In this document: positions 10,968 to 19,810 of the stretch, piece after piece
How the letters are laid out: each line of letters starts with the position of its first letter
Position numbering within the stretch: the stretch's first letter is position 1
NCBI GenBank assembly: GCA_035934385.1
Contig: DASYXY010000044.1
Coordinates: 1-64,000 of the forward strand
Source: CF-118 sp035934385
GTDB taxonomy: Bacteria; Chloroflexota; Dormibacteria; Dormibacterales; Dormibacteraceae
DNA: 64,000 bases
Direction of reading: 5' to 3'
The notes under the pieces: generated by a model
Seen by the model: the letters and a program-made list of their open reading frames with translations, nothing else
The model's database searches: none
What the model was told of the DNA's origin: nothing
Position numbers and translations under genes: made by a program

Positions 10968-13226
10968 TCACTCATGATGAAGCGCCTTCATCGGTTGCTG
11001 CGCCGCCGCGCGCATCGCCGGCAGCAGTCCGCTGCCCATGCTGAGCAGAACCGCGAGGACCAGGGCTGCACCCGCGACGAACCAGTCCGGCCGAAACACC
11101 TGGATGGCGTCGGCCGCAAGCACGGGGACGAGCGCATCCACCGCAGAGTTGCCGATCTGTGACAGCACTGCCGCGACGACGCCTCCGACCACACCGCCCA
11201 CCAGGCCGATGACCGCGGCTTCCGCGACGAAGATCAGCATCACGTCGCGCGAGCGCGCGCCAACGGCTTTCATGACTCCGATCTCGCGTGTGCGCTCGAG
11301 CACCGCGGTGTACATCGTGTTGGCGATCCCGAGACACGCGAGGAACAGGGCCACCACCGAAAGGCCGATCAGCGCGACGCGAAGCCGACCGAGGAGTTCC
11401 GCAAACGCTCGCTCCTGGTCGCCAGTGGCGGTGGCTTCGAAGCCCAGCCTTTCGACTCGATCGCGAACGGACGCGACGTTGGGCCCCGAGTCGACGAGGA
11501 GCGTGATGGCCGTGAACTCGCCGGACTTCCAGCTGTTGGCCGCTGCGGCCGCGGCCCAGTGGTCGGTCATCAGCCTGTAAGGCGCCAAGCCGCCCGAGAT
11601 TCCTGCCGGCAGGCTCGCGTCCGCGGCCACGCCCACGACCGTGAGATATAGAAGGACGGGCCTCGGGGCGGAGTCCTTGAACGTGATCGTCACGCCGACC
11701 GCGTCGCGTGGATTCGAGTAGCCGAGCGCCACCGCCTCGCGCTTGCCGAGCACGACCTGCTGCGAGGTGTCGGTCAAGGGCATCGAACCCGCGACCAGTT
11801 GCACCGAGGCGTCCCACTGGGAGCGCGGCGCGAGCGCGATGAGAGAGTCGTTCGCGCCGCCGGCGGTTCCGCTCGGGTCCTGGAACGAGCCGAGCATCGA
11901 CACCTCGCCCCACGCCGCCTCAACGTGCGGCAGGCCGGCGACGGTGTTGAGCGACTGCGCGCTGAAGGCGGGCGAACCGGAGTCCGACGCCGGCCGCACT
12001 GCGATGACGTCGGTCCTCGCATGCGCGAACGCCGGCCCCGCGAGCGCATAGTCCAGCCCTCCCGACAGCGCTACGATCAAGCTCATCGCTGCGATCCCGA
12101 TCGCAACTCCTGTGGTCGTGAGGAACGTGCGCAGCGGCCTGCGGCCCGCACTCAGCAACCCGAGCCGCAGCGTGTCTCGCCACTGCAGCCGCGGAGCTGG
12201 CAGCAGCGGGTCCTGCATGCGCACGTTGCGGGTCCCTGAGCCAAGCTCGAAGGCGCGCCCGTCGACCATGCGCACTGCGCGCTGCGCGTGGCGGGCAACC
12301 TCAGGGTCATGGGTCACGAGGACGATGGTTGCGCCGCGGCGGTTCAGGTCCCGCAGCAGGTCGAGGACGCGTTCGCCGGCGACCGAATCGAGGCTGCCGG
12401 TCGGCTCGTCGGCGAGCACAAGCCCCGGCCTGTTCGCAAGAGCGCGCGCCACCGCGACCTTCTGCTGCTCGCCGCCCGACAGGCGGCCCGCCCGGAGGCG
12501 CGATCGCCCCTCCAATCCGACCAGGGCCAGCAAGCGGCGCGCTCGCGACCGGCGCTCGGCCGGCTCGACACCTGCGAGCGTTAGTGGAAGGGTGACGTTC
12601 TCTTCCGCCGACATGCCGGGGACGAGGTTGAAGGTCTGGAAGATCGTGCTGACCCGTTGCAACCGGTAGTCCGCCAGCGCACCGTCGCCGAGCTGGTCGA
12701 GCGCCACGCCCGACGCATAAACCTGGCCTGTGGTGGGCTGGTCGAGCCCTCCCATCATCGAAAGCAACGTCGTCTTGCCGCATCCCGACGGACCGATGAC
12801 GGCGACGAACTCCCCGGGCCCGATCTCCAGGGAGACGTCGCGGAGAGCCGCGACCTTCATGTCGCCGGTGTCGAATTCGCGGGTGACGGCGTCGAGCCTC
12901 AGGCCGATGGCCTGGCCGAGCAGGTCGTGGAACGGCTCGGTGGCAGCGGCGTCTGGCGCCGGCTGCACAGCAGGAGCCTCCATCGTGGTCGAGGCGACCG
13001 CAGCGGCTGCCTCAGCGGCCGCCTGCTTGCGCTCGCGCCGGGCACGCACAGCGGCGGCGAGCGGAGACTCGGCAGCCGGCTGCTCGACGGTCTGCGCGCT
13101 CGCAACGGTGTCGGCCACGGGGATGTTCACGGCGCTTTCCGCGAGCGCCTCGGCGCGCGCCCGAGCCCGTCCCCGCCGGCGCCTCCGCCCCTTCTCTTCG
13201 TCCCCCGGCCTTACCGCTGTCGCCAT
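10968..13226 (-). CDS. MacB-like ABC transporter, ATPase-permease fusion with disordered N terminus
   Basis: A 752-residue protein. Residues 1 to about 105 are low-complexity, rich in Arg, Ala and Glu, and look disordered. Residues about 110-330 form an ABC ATPase of the LolD/MacB type: Walker A GPSGCGKTT, signature LSGGEQQKVAVARAL, Walker B LVLADEPTGS. Residues about 350-752 form an FtsX-like permease: one helix, a large extracytoplasmic domain, then three helices including ARSRDVMLIFVAEA. This is the mechanotransmission type of exporter or lipoprotein mover. The order ATPase-then-permease in one chain resembles MacB. It is followed without a gap by moeA and preceded by cutA. Substrate unknown. 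Confidence 0.88.
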   Translation of the reverse strand: MATAVRPGDEEKGRRRRRGRARARAEALAESAVNIPVADTVASAQTVEQPAAESPLAAAVRARRERKQAAAEAAAAVASTTMEAPAVQPAPDAAATEPFHDLLGQAIGLRLDAVTREFDTGDMKVAALRDVSLEIGPGEFVAVIGPSGCGKTTLLSMMGGLDQPTTGQVYASGVALDQLGDGALADYRLQRVSTIFQTFNLVPGMSAEENVTLPLTLAGVEPAERRSRARRLLALVGLEGRSRLRAGRLSGGEQQKVAVARALANRPGLVLADEPTGSLDSVAGERVLDLLRDLNRRGATIVLVTHDPEVARHAQRAVRMVDGRAFELGSGTRNVRMQDPLLPAPRLQWRDTLRLGLLSAGRRPLRTFLTTTGVAIGIAAMSLIVALSGGLDYALAGPAFAHARTDVIAVRPASDSGSPAFSAQSLNTVAGLPHVEAAWGEVSMLGSFQDPSGTAGGANDSLIALAPRSQWDASVQLVAGSMPLTDTSQQVVLGKREAVALGYSNPRDAVGVTITFKDSAPRPVLLYLTVVGVAADASLPAGISGGLAPYRLMTDHWAAAAAANSWKSGEFTAITLLVDSGPNVASVRDRVERLGFEATATGDQERAFAELLGRLRVALIGLSVVALFLACLGIANTMYTAVLERTREIGVMKAVGARSRDVMLIFVAEAAVIGLVGGVVGGVVAAVLSQIGNSAVDALVPVLAADAIQVFRPDWFVAGAALVLAVLLSMGSGLLPAMRAAAQQPMKALHHE

Positions 13227-13253
13227 GATCGCCCGGCCAGTCTAAGCGCCTAC

Positions 13254-13598
13254 TTAACGATCCGAGCCCGGCTTTACAACCTGGTCGGTGAGCCATTTCA
13301 GGTACGCCGGCGAGCCGCCGTCGATGGCCACCTCGTAGATCTCGGGCACCTCGTACACGTGGTGCTTGCGGAGGTACTCATAGACGGCGCCGGAGCGGGA
13401 GCTGACGGTCTTGATCATGAGCAGCGCCTCGCTCTGCCGCTGCAGCAGCCCGTCCGAGATATAGAAGGAATGGACCATCGGCACGACCGAGCAGTGAGCC
13501 GCGAGGTGCTCGACCACCAGCCCCTCGCCCAGCCGCTCGGCGTCGTTGCGCCCGCCTGCGGTGACCATGATCAGGACGGCCTTTTCCTGCGAGCCCAC
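13254..13598 (-). CDS. cutA: CutA-like divalent cation tolerance protein
   Basis: A 114-residue protein with the CutA1 pattern: a first beta strand (AVLIMVTAGGRNDAERLGEGLV), central 'LLMIKTVSSR', 'YLRKHHVYEVPEI' and the terminal 'YLKWLTDQV'. CutA forms a very stable trimer of ferredoxin-like subunits; its link to copper tolerance is historical and its true role is unclear. Translation begins at GTG, 3 bp after the PAP2 phosphatase stop, so it is read from the same transcript as polA, mutM and pap2. Confidence 0.82.
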   Translation of the reverse strand: MGSQEKAVLIMVTAGGRNDAERLGEGLVVEHLAAHCSVVPMVHSFYISDGLLQRQSEALLMIKTVSSRSGAVYEYLRKHHVYEVPEIYEVAIDGGSPAYLKWLTDQVVKPGSDR

Positions 13599-13601
13599 CG
13601 C

Positions 13602-14273
13602 CTAATTCTCGGCGGGTTGCGGCCGGTCCAGCCAGACGGTCGCGCTGACGAGCGCGATGGCGCCGAGCAGGATGCCGCCAAGCACGTCCGACTCCCAGTG
13701 AACCTCCAGGTAAAGCCGGTCGAACGCCATCACCACTACGAGAACAATCGCGATAGGTGCGGCCAGGTTACGCAGCCACGGCCGCGGAGCGAGACGGCGC
13801 ACCACAAAGGCGAGGAGGCCATAGACCAGCACCGTCCGCATCATGTGTCCGCTGGGAAAGCTGTTGTGAAGGCCGGTCGCCGGCTCGAGCAGGTTGCTGA
13901 GACTCGGCCCGTCGGCGTGAGCGACCGAATCCGGTGGCCGCGGATGTGCGAGATTCGACTTGTACAGGATCTCGAACGCCTCTGCGGCCAGGAAGGCCAC
14001 CAACACCAGGGCGTCGGCCACGAAGAAACGGCGCCATAGATAGATGACGAGGGCGATCAGCAGCACGCTTGTCAGCTCGATGCCGCCGAGCAACGCGATG
14101 CCCTGGAAGAGGGGATGCAGCGGCGGATCCCACACCGTCGCCATCGCCTGCTCGACGTCGTGGTCGGCCGTGTTCAACCAGCCCAGCGAGACCGCGACGG
14201 TGAGCGCCTGGAAGCCGATCGCAAGCACGGCGATCGCCACGAGCCTGGGTAATAGCGCTCTCAGTGCTGGCAA
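13602..14273 (-). CDS. PAP2-family membrane phosphatase
   Basis: A phosphatidic-acid/undecaprenyl-pyrophosphate phosphatase-like protein of about 223 residues with five or six membrane segments. The three active-site motifs are visible: K-x6-RP as KSNLAHPRP, PSGH as SFPSGHMM, and the final H-x3-D as HWESD in HWESDVLGGILLG. The frame stays open to 14402, but the extra N-terminal 43 residues overlap the mutM 3' end and look like antisense-quality sequence, so I place the start at TTG 14273 (LPALRALLPRL); a GTG at 14240 is also possible. It overlaps mutM by about 13 bp on the same strand. Likely role: dephosphorylation of a lipid pyrophosphate in the membrane. Confidence 0.85.
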   Translation of the reverse strand: MPALRALLPRLVAIAVLAIGFQALTVAVSLGWLNTADHDVEQAMATVWDPPLHPLFQGIALLGGIELTSVLLIALVIYLWRRFFVADALVLVAFLAAEAFEILYKSNLAHPRPPDSVAHADGPSLSNLLEPATGLHNSFPSGHMMRTVLVYGLLAFVVRRLAPRPWLRNLAAPIAIVLVVVMAFDRLYLEVHWESDVLGGILLGAIALVSATVWLDRPQPAEN

Positions 14274-15085
14274 CGGCGGCAGAAAACAGTGGTCCGCCCG
14301 GCGATGCGCACCGCCGATAGCGGCCGGCCGCACGTGTAGCACGGCTCCCCGGCGCGGCCGTACACAAGCAGCACCTCCTGCTGTCCGCCGACCTCGCCCC
14401 ACGCATCGCGATACGTGTCGACTGAGCTGCCGCGATTCTTGATCGCCGTCTCCAGCGATTCGCGTAAGGACTCGTGCAGGCGATGGGCCGAGCGGCGGCT
14501 GACTCGATGGGCTGCGCGGTCGGGCCTGATGCGCGCGCGATACAGGGATTCGTCGGCGTAGATGTTGCCGACGCCAGCCAGTGCCTTCTGGTCCAGGAGC
14601 ACCGCTTTGAGGGGCGCTTTGCGCCGGCGCAGCGCTTCATAAAGGCCGTCGGCGGTGAAGTTGGGGTCGATGGGTTCGGGTCCAAGACGCGGCATCGCGC
14701 GCGCCTCACGCAGCGCGGCCTCGGTGCCCAGCAGCAGCCGCCCGAACCGGCGCGGATCGCGATACCGAAGCTGCCTCCCGTCGTCCAGCCCGAAGATCGC
14801 GTGGGTATGGACGGGGATCGCTGTCTCGGGGCTGACGAGGCGGAGCTGCCCGGTCATGCCGAGGTGGACCACGAGCAGACGCTCGTCGCCAAGGCCGATG
14901 AGGATGTATTTGCCCCGGCGCTTAACCGACTCGATCCGTTGCCCCGCCACGAGGTCGGCGAAAACCTCCGGCTCGGGGTGACGGACGATCGTCGGAAAGC
15001 GCAGCTCGCAGGTGACGATGGTCCGACCTACGAGATGCGGCCGCAGGTCGGACGCGATGGTCTCGACCTCGGGAAGCTCAGGCAT
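14261..15085 (-). CDS. mutM: Formamidopyrimidine-DNA glycosylase
   Basis: A 274-residue MutM/Fpg, the bifunctional glycosylase/AP lyase that removes 8-oxoguanine and formamidopyrimidines. The N terminus is the invariant PELPEVETI with catalytic Pro2/Glu3, followed by KRRGKYILIGL. The helix-two-turn-helix appears as LAGVGNIYADESL, and the C-terminal zinc finger as CYTCGRPLSAVRIAGRTTVF followed by CRRC. Length is normal. It starts 2 bp after the polA stop on the same strand, so removal and resynthesis enzymes are co-transcribed. Confidence 0.97.
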   Translation of the reverse strand: MPELPEVETIASDLRPHLVGRTIVTCELRFPTIVRHPEPEVFADLVAGQRIESVKRRGKYILIGLGDERLLVVHLGMTGQLRLVSPETAIPVHTHAIFGLDDGRQLRYRDPRRFGRLLLGTEAALREARAMPRLGPEPIDPNFTADGLYEALRRRKAPLKAVLLDQKALAGVGNIYADESLYRARIRPDRAAHRVSRRSAHRLHESLRESLETAIKNRGSSVDTYRDAWGEVGGQQEVLLVYGRAGEPCYTCGRPLSAVRIAGRTTVFCRRCQH

Positions 15086-15087
15086 GC

Positions 15088-17775
15088 TTACGCGCGAACG
15101 ACCGCGAGCTTTTTCATGTCGGCCCAGTTGGGTCCGACCTTGGCCTCGACCTCGATCCCCGTCTCCAGCTCGTAAGCGCCGGTCATGATGCGCGGCACCG
15201 ACTCGGCAAATCGGTCGACCTCGCTGTCAGGCACCTCGAACAGCAGCTCGTCGTGCACCTGCAGCAGCATGCGGCCCTCCACATGGTCGGCTTCGAACTC
15301 CCGGTGAAGCCGGACCATCGCGATCTTGATGATGTCCGCGGCAAGCGATTGCATCGGGAAGTTGATGGCCATACGTTCGGCCGCGCTGCGCAACTGAAAG
15401 TTGGGCGATCGCAGGTCGGGGATAGCTCGCCTGCGACCGGTGGCGCTGACAACGAAGCCTTCCTCCCGCGCCCTGAGCCTCACGCCGTCGAGGTACTCGC
15501 GCAGCTTCGAGTAGGTCGACCAGTACTCCTTCAGGAAGTCGCGCGCGACGTCACCTGTGATGCCCAGCTGCTGGGATAGGCCGTACTCGCCCTGACCGTA
15601 GATGGACCCGAAGTTCGCCACCTTGGCGAGGCGGCGCTGGTTCGGGTCCACCGCATCGATCGGAACCTTGAAAACCGCCGCGGCCGTCGCGGTGTGGATG
15701 TCCTGGCCCGCTGCGAACGCGGCCAGCATCTTGGGATCGCCACTGAGGTGGGCGGCGATTCGCAGCTCGATCTGCGAGTAGTCGGCAGAGATCAGCACGT
15801 GTCCGGCCCGTCCGGCGCGAAACGCGCGGCGGATGCGCTGGCCCAGGTCGGTGCGGATCGGAATGTTCATGAGGTTCGGGTTGGATGAGGAGAGCCGCCC
15901 CGTCGCAGTGCTCGCCTGGCCGAACGACGTGTGCACGCGTCCGGTCAGTGGATCGACCAGCTGGGGCAGGGCATCGACATACGTCGACTTGAGCTTCGAC
16001 AGTTGCCGGTGCTCGAGGATCTCGGGGACGATCTCGTGCTTCTCGCGCAGTGACTCCAGCGTGTCTGCGTCCGTCGAGTAGCCGGTCTTCGTGCGCCGTC
16101 CGACGGGCAGGCGCAGGTCCTCGAACAGGACCTTCGCCAGCTGCTGGGGCGCGTTCACGTTGAACTTCTCACCCGCGAGCTCTTCGATGCGCGACTCGAT
16201 CGTCGACAGCTGCAGGCCCAGCTCGTCCTGCATCTGCTTGAGGTAGGGCACGTCCACCGCGACGCCTTCGGACTCCATGTCGGCGAGCACGCCCGCAAGC
16301 GGGAGCTCGATTTCGTGAAACAGGTAGTCGACGCCCAGGTTGCGCATCTCGGCCTCGAGGCGCGGCCTCAGGTTGACGATCGCCTCTGCGCGCCGGGCCG
16401 CAAAGTCCGCCGCCTCCTCTACCGGAACAGTCGACGGTTTGCGGGCGGCGCGACCGACTCCGAGCAGCTGCTCGGGGCTCACCAGCGTCACCTCGAGGAA
16501 CTCTTTCGCCAGGTCTTCGAGTCGAGGATCACGCGAACCGGCGCCGAGCAGGTACGCAGCGAGGAACGTGCTGAAGTCAAAACGCCGCTTGCCGCCGCCC
16601 AGAGATCGCAGCGCGAGCTCGGTCTCCTTGGCGTCGTGACCGCTCACGGTGCGGTCGTCGAGCGTGCTGGCGACCGCGTCCATCGCGTCCTGCTTCGCCA
16701 CGTAAAAGGTGTGGGCGCCCGTCGCGACCCCGAGACCCAACACTCGAGCCGACCGTCCCGTGCCTTCGGTGAAGGTGAACACACCCGCGTGCTCCGCGCC
16801 GGCGAGCAGGCTCGCCGCCTCGGCGGCCTCTTCGACGATCTTCAAGCCCGCCGGCTGCGGCGCGGGCTCGAATGCGAGGAGCGGCTGCACCGGCACCTGA
16901 TCGGGCGGTGGAAAGCGACTCAGCAGCTGGCGGAACTCCAGCCGGTCGAAGACGTCGCGCACGCGGTCGTAGTCGTAGCGGGTCCAGCGCGCTCCTTCGA
17001 GCTCGAGCTCCACCGGCACGTCGCGAACGATCGTCACCATCCGCTTGCCCAGCCGGACCTGTTCGGCGTTGGCCTTGATCGACGTCTTCAGACGGCCTTC
17101 CGGCAGCTCCTCGACTCGGTCGAGCAGCGCTTCCACGGATCCGAAGTCCTGGACAAGCTTGGCGGCGGTCTTGTCCCCCACCCCTGGCACGCCGGGAATG
17201 TTGTCGGACGTATCGCCGCGGAGCGCCTTGAAGTCGATGAGCTGCGGCGGCTCGAAGCCGTAGCGCTGGCGGACCTGGTCGGGGCCGTAGACAAAGGTGT
17301 CGGTGATCCCGCGCCGGGGGACGAGCGCCTCCACAGAGTCGCTGACCAGCTGCAGGCAGTCGAGGTCGCCCGACACGATCGTCACGGAATGACCTCGTTC
17401 CTCGGCGATACGCGAGAACGTGCCGATAAGGTCGTCCGCCTCGTAGCCGGGCATTCCGTAGATGGGGATCGTGAAGGCGGTGAGCACGTCGCGCACCTTC
17501 TCGATCTGCGGGCGCAGGTCGTCCGGCATCGCGCGCCGACCGGCCTTGTACTCCTCGTATTCCTTGGACCGGAACGTCGGCGCACCAACGTCGAAAGCCG
17601 CCACCGCGAACTCCGGTCGCGATGCCAGGACGATGGCGAGCATCGACGTGAAGCCGTAGACGGCGTTGGTCACCTGGCCGTCTGACGTGCTCATTGGCGG
17701 CAACGCGAAAAACGCCCTGTAGATGAGGCTGTGGGCGTCGATCAGGACGACCCGTCCGCGCCTGCCCTTTGGCAC
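15088..17775 (-). CDS. polA: DNA polymerase I
   Basis: An 895-residue family A polymerase. The N-terminal 5'-nuclease (residues 1-290) shows VVLIDAHSLIYRAFF, YKAGRRAMPDDL, VSGDLDCLQLV and GDTSDNIPGVPGVGDKTA. The middle domain has the 3'-5' exonuclease fold but not its acidic residues: the DxE position reads FTFTEG, and the later Asp positions read GHDAKET and AARRAE, so proofreading is probably absent, as in Taq-type enzymes. The polymerase domain carries DYSQIELRIAAH, RRLAKVANFGSIYG and the catalytic LLQVHDELLFEV. I use the GTG at 17775, which sits 6 nt behind a TACCAT box. First gene of a run with mutM, pap2, cutA, the ABC transporter and moeA. Confidence 0.97.
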   Translation of the reverse strand: MPKGRRGRVVLIDAHSLIYRAFFALPPMSTSDGQVTNAVYGFTSMLAIVLASRPEFAVAAFDVGAPTFRSKEYEEYKAGRRAMPDDLRPQIEKVRDVLTAFTIPIYGMPGYEADDLIGTFSRIAEERGHSVTIVSGDLDCLQLVSDSVEALVPRRGITDTFVYGPDQVRQRYGFEPPQLIDFKALRGDTSDNIPGVPGVGDKTAAKLVQDFGSVEALLDRVEELPEGRLKTSIKANAEQVRLGKRMVTIVRDVPVELELEGARWTRYDYDRVRDVFDRLEFRQLLSRFPPPDQVPVQPLLAFEPAPQPAGLKIVEEAAEAASLLAGAEHAGVFTFTEGTGRSARVLGLGVATGAHTFYVAKQDAMDAVASTLDDRTVSGHDAKETELALRSLGGGKRRFDFSTFLAAYLLGAGSRDPRLEDLAKEFLEVTLVSPEQLLGVGRAARKPSTVPVEEAADFAARRAEAIVNLRPRLEAEMRNLGVDYLFHEIELPLAGVLADMESEGVAVDVPYLKQMQDELGLQLSTIESRIEELAGEKFNVNAPQQLAKVLFEDLRLPVGRRTKTGYSTDADTLESLREKHEIVPEILEHRQLSKLKSTYVDALPQLVDPLTGRVHTSFGQASTATGRLSSSNPNLMNIPIRTDLGQRIRRAFRAGRAGHVLISADYSQIELRIAAHLSGDPKMLAAFAAGQDIHTATAAAVFKVPIDAVDPNQRRLAKVANFGSIYGQGEYGLSQQLGITGDVARDFLKEYWSTYSKLREYLDGVRLRAREEGFVVSATGRRRAIPDLRSPNFQLRSAAERMAINFPMQSLAADIIKIAMVRLHREFEADHVEGRMLLQVHDELLFEVPDSEVDRFAESVPRIMTGAYELETGIEVEAKVGPNWADMKKLAVVRA

Positions 17776-17781
17776 GAATAA

Positions 17782-17787
17782 ATGGTA
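17782..17787 (-). promoter_or_regulatory. polA -10 box (TACCAT), leaderless configuration
   Basis: TACCAT on the minus strand, a TANNNT match, ends 6 nt before the polA GTG, and no ribosome-binding sequence separates them. This is the same geometry seen at uvrB, aroC, moaA and xseA in this window. Confidence 0.5.
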
Positions 17788-17860
17788 CGGACGGCCGTGC
17801 CGACGCCCTTAACCGGGTGCCCCGTTCAAATAGGCGGAGGCGGCAGAACCGAAGGCTAGA

Positions 17861-18439
17861 ATGGACCCGAGGATGAAGAACCTCATCGAGGTCTCCGTCG
17901 ACAGCATCCGGATCCACATGCCGACGGCGCAGCACCTGGTGATCCTCAAGGAGAAGGAAGCCGACCGCTACCTTCCGATCTGGATCGGATCCTTCGAGGC
18001 CCAGGCGATAGCGGCCAAGATCTCGGGCAACTCAGTCGGCCGGCCGCTGACCCATGACTTGATGGCGAATGCGTTCGGTGACCTGGGAGTCAGCATCAAG
18101 CGCATCGTCGTCACGCGGCTCGCGGACCAGGTCTTCTACGCACGCCTCTACGTCAAGCAGGACGGTCGCGACCTCGACTTCGACGCGCGACCATCCGACG
18201 CCATCGCGCTCGCGGTGCGGGCGGAGTGCCCGATCTTCGTCGCCTCCGAGGTGATGGAGTCGGCAGGTATCATCCCGGACGCGGACGAGGCAGATGACAA
18301 GGACAAAGGCGCCGAAGTGGCGGTCGACGACGAGCGCCTCGCCGTGTTCAGGGATTTCGTTAACAGCCTCGACCTGCCGGAGCTTCCCGACGAGCCAGGC
18401 AGCAAAGACGAGCCGGGCGGCCGGCGCGGCCGCGGCTAG
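17861..18439 (+). CDS. Bifunctional nuclease family protein (DUF151)
   Basis: A 192-residue protein whose first 140 residues are a BFN/DUF151 domain: ADRYLPIWIGSFEAQAIA, RPLTHDLMANAFGDLG, then a final FDARPSDAIALAVRAECPIF. Relatives in plants and mycobacteria have been reported as nucleases or as cofactors of stress and secretion systems; the biochemical role is not settled. The C-terminal 50 residues are acidic and low-complexity (DEADDKDKGAE...GGRRGRG). ATG 17861 is preferred because GAAGG lies 6 nt upstream; ATG 17873 is an alternative. The TAG stop is followed, in the same reading frame, by the MgtC-like coding sequence. Confidence 0.88.
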   Translation: MDPRMKNLIEVSVDSIRIHMPTAQHLVILKEKEADRYLPIWIGSFEAQAIAAKISGNSVGRPLTHDLMANAFGDLGVSIKRIVVTRLADQVFYARLYVKQDGRDLDFDARPSDAIALAVRAECPIFVASEVMESAGIIPDADEADDKDKGAEVAVDDERLAVFRDFVNSLDLPELPDEPGSKDEPGGRRGRG

Positions 18440-18922
18440 GCGCCGCCGGCCACGCCACTACACAACGACCTCGACCTCGGCCTCCGCATAGTCGTCGCCC
18501 TGCTGGTTGGCGTCGCCATCGGCACCGAGCGCGAATACCACGGCCATCCGGCAGGCATCCGCACGATGGCGCTCATCTCGCTCGGCTCCTGCATGTTCAC
18601 CGCGCTCGGGCTCGAGCCGGTCTTTGGAGTCCGTGTGGATCCGACCCGCATCGCAGCGCAGGTCGTGACGGGCGTCGGCTTCCTCGGCGCCGGCTCGATC
18701 CTGCGCCAGGGCGAGGCGGTGCGCGGCCTCACCACCGCGGCATCCATCTGGGTTGCAGCCTCCCTCGGGATGGCGATCGGCTTCGGTTACTTTCTCATCG
18801 CGATCTTCACAGCTGCGCTCGTGATCGTCACCCTGATCGCGATCAGGCCGATCGAACAGCGCTTCTTCAAAGGCCGCCGCAATCGCCGCCTGACCGACCC
18901 TCATCCGGACGAGCCGGGCTAG
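18440..18922 (+). CDS. MgtC/SapB-family membrane protein with no canonical start codon
   Basis: Immediately after the TAG of the preceding gene, and in the same frame, the sequence encodes a complete MgtC N-terminal domain: LRIVVALLVGVAIGTEREY, then GHPAGIRTMALISLGS, GVGFLGAGSILRQG and a final helix. MgtC proteins are inner-membrane regulators of ATP synthase or Mg2+ homeostasis. The first membrane helix begins near 18479, yet no ATG, GTG or TTG occurs in frame between the TAG (18437-18439) and the internal ATG at 18566, which would remove helix 1. Translation must therefore use a rare start (for example the ACG or CTA before LHND), readthrough of the UAG, or the locus carries a mutation or sequencing error. 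The coordinates show the open frame, not a defined start. Confidence 0.75.
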   Translation, partial: APPATPLHNDLDLGLRIVVALLVGVAIGTEREYHGHPAGIRTMALISLGSCMFTALGLEPVFGVRVDPTRIAAQVVTGVGFLGAGSILRQGEAVRGLTTAASIWVAASLGMAIGFGYFLIAIFTAALVIVTLIAIRPIEQRFFKGRRNRRLTDPHPDEPG

Positions 18923-19810
18923 ATGCCGAGCGTTGCAATCGTCACCGACTCGACCGCGGACCTGCCGCCGTCGCTCGCGTCAACGCGGTCAATATCCGTG
19001 GTGCCGCTGACGCTCAACTTCAACGGGCGCAGCCTTCTCGATGGCGTGGACATTACGCCGGGCGAGTTCTATCGCAAGCTCCCATCTGCCTCGACGCATC
19101 CGACCACGTCGCAGCCCTCGCCTGGTCGCTTCGCCGAGACGTACAGCGAGCTGCTGGCAAATCACGACGCGATCGTCTCCATCCACATCTCCGAGAAGCT
19201 GAGCGGCACGTACGACTCGGCCAAGCAGGCTGCAGACATGACCGACCCACAGCGCGTGCACGTGGTCGACTCGCAGCTCGTCTCCATGTCGCTCGGACTC
19301 GTCGTGCTGGGTGCGGCGTCGCTTGCGTCGAATGGAGCGGACGCCGAGGCCATCGTCGACAAGGTCGAAGCATTGCGGCCGCACGTGCAGACGTATTTCT
19401 CGGTCGCGACCCTTGAGTTTCTGCGCCGAGGCGGACGCATCGGCCGCGCGAGCGCGATGCTCGGCTCGGTGCTGCAGGTGAAGCCGGTGCTGTGCATTCG
19501 CGAAGGAGTGGTCGAGCCGCTGGAGCGCGTGCGAAATTTCGAACGCGCTCTCAACCGGATCATCGATCTCGCCAGGGCTGTCGACCGGGGCCATGGCGTG
19601 TGCGCTGTTGTGGGCCACGCCGACGCGGAGGCGGACGCCGAGAAGGTGCGCAAGGCGCTCGAACCGATCGCGGAGACCCTGATGATCCAGCCGCTCGGGC
19701 CAGTCGTAGGCGCACACGGCGGGCCGGGGGTGGTCGGGGTCGGCTGCTACCCGGCGGACCTGCTGCCTCTCGGCATCAAGACCGCCCGCACCGGGGCCTC
19801 AGCGAGCTAA
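18923..19810 (+). CDS. DegV family fatty-acid-binding protein
   Basis: A 295-residue DegV protein. Family hallmarks are the N-terminal VAIVTDSTADLP, HPTTSQPSPGRF, the SIHISEKLSGTYDSA loop that cradles the fatty-acid carboxylate, and GRASAMLGSVLQVKPVL. In Firmicutes the related FakB proteins present fatty acids to the kinase FakA; no FakA is visible here. Its ATG directly follows the stop of the MgtC-like gene, so the three genes from 17861 form one run. The last 4 bp overlap the convergent metallo-hydrolase. Confidence 0.92.
   Translation: MPSVAIVTDSTADLPPSLASTRSISVVPLTLNFNGRSLLDGVDITPGEFYRKLPSASTHPTTSQPSPGRFAETYSELLANHDAIVSIHISEKLSGTYDSAKQAADMTDPQRVHVVDSQLVSMSLGLVVLGAASLASNGADAEAIVDKVEALRPHVQTYFSVATLEFLRRGGRIGRASAMLGSVLQVKPVLCIREGVVEPLERVRNFERALNRIIDLARAVDRGHGVCAVVGHADAEADAEKVRKALEPIAETLMIQPLGPVVGAHGGPGVVGVGCYPADLLPLGIKTARTGASAS

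Noticed and set aside
12657..14039. 460-codon plus-strand frame
   Set aside because: Crosses the ABC transporter start, cutA and the PAP2 gene on the other strand; no protein-like features.
16315..17685. Long open frame on the plus strand (456 codons)
   Set aside because: It is antisense to polA, rich in Arg, Val, Leu and His with no domain, and is produced by the GC-rich third positions of polA.
18437..18439. UAG recoding in this organism
   Set aside because: UAG ends several other well-defined genes in the window, such as the 1-159 frame, the ECF sigma factor and bS21, so a general sense meaning is not supported.
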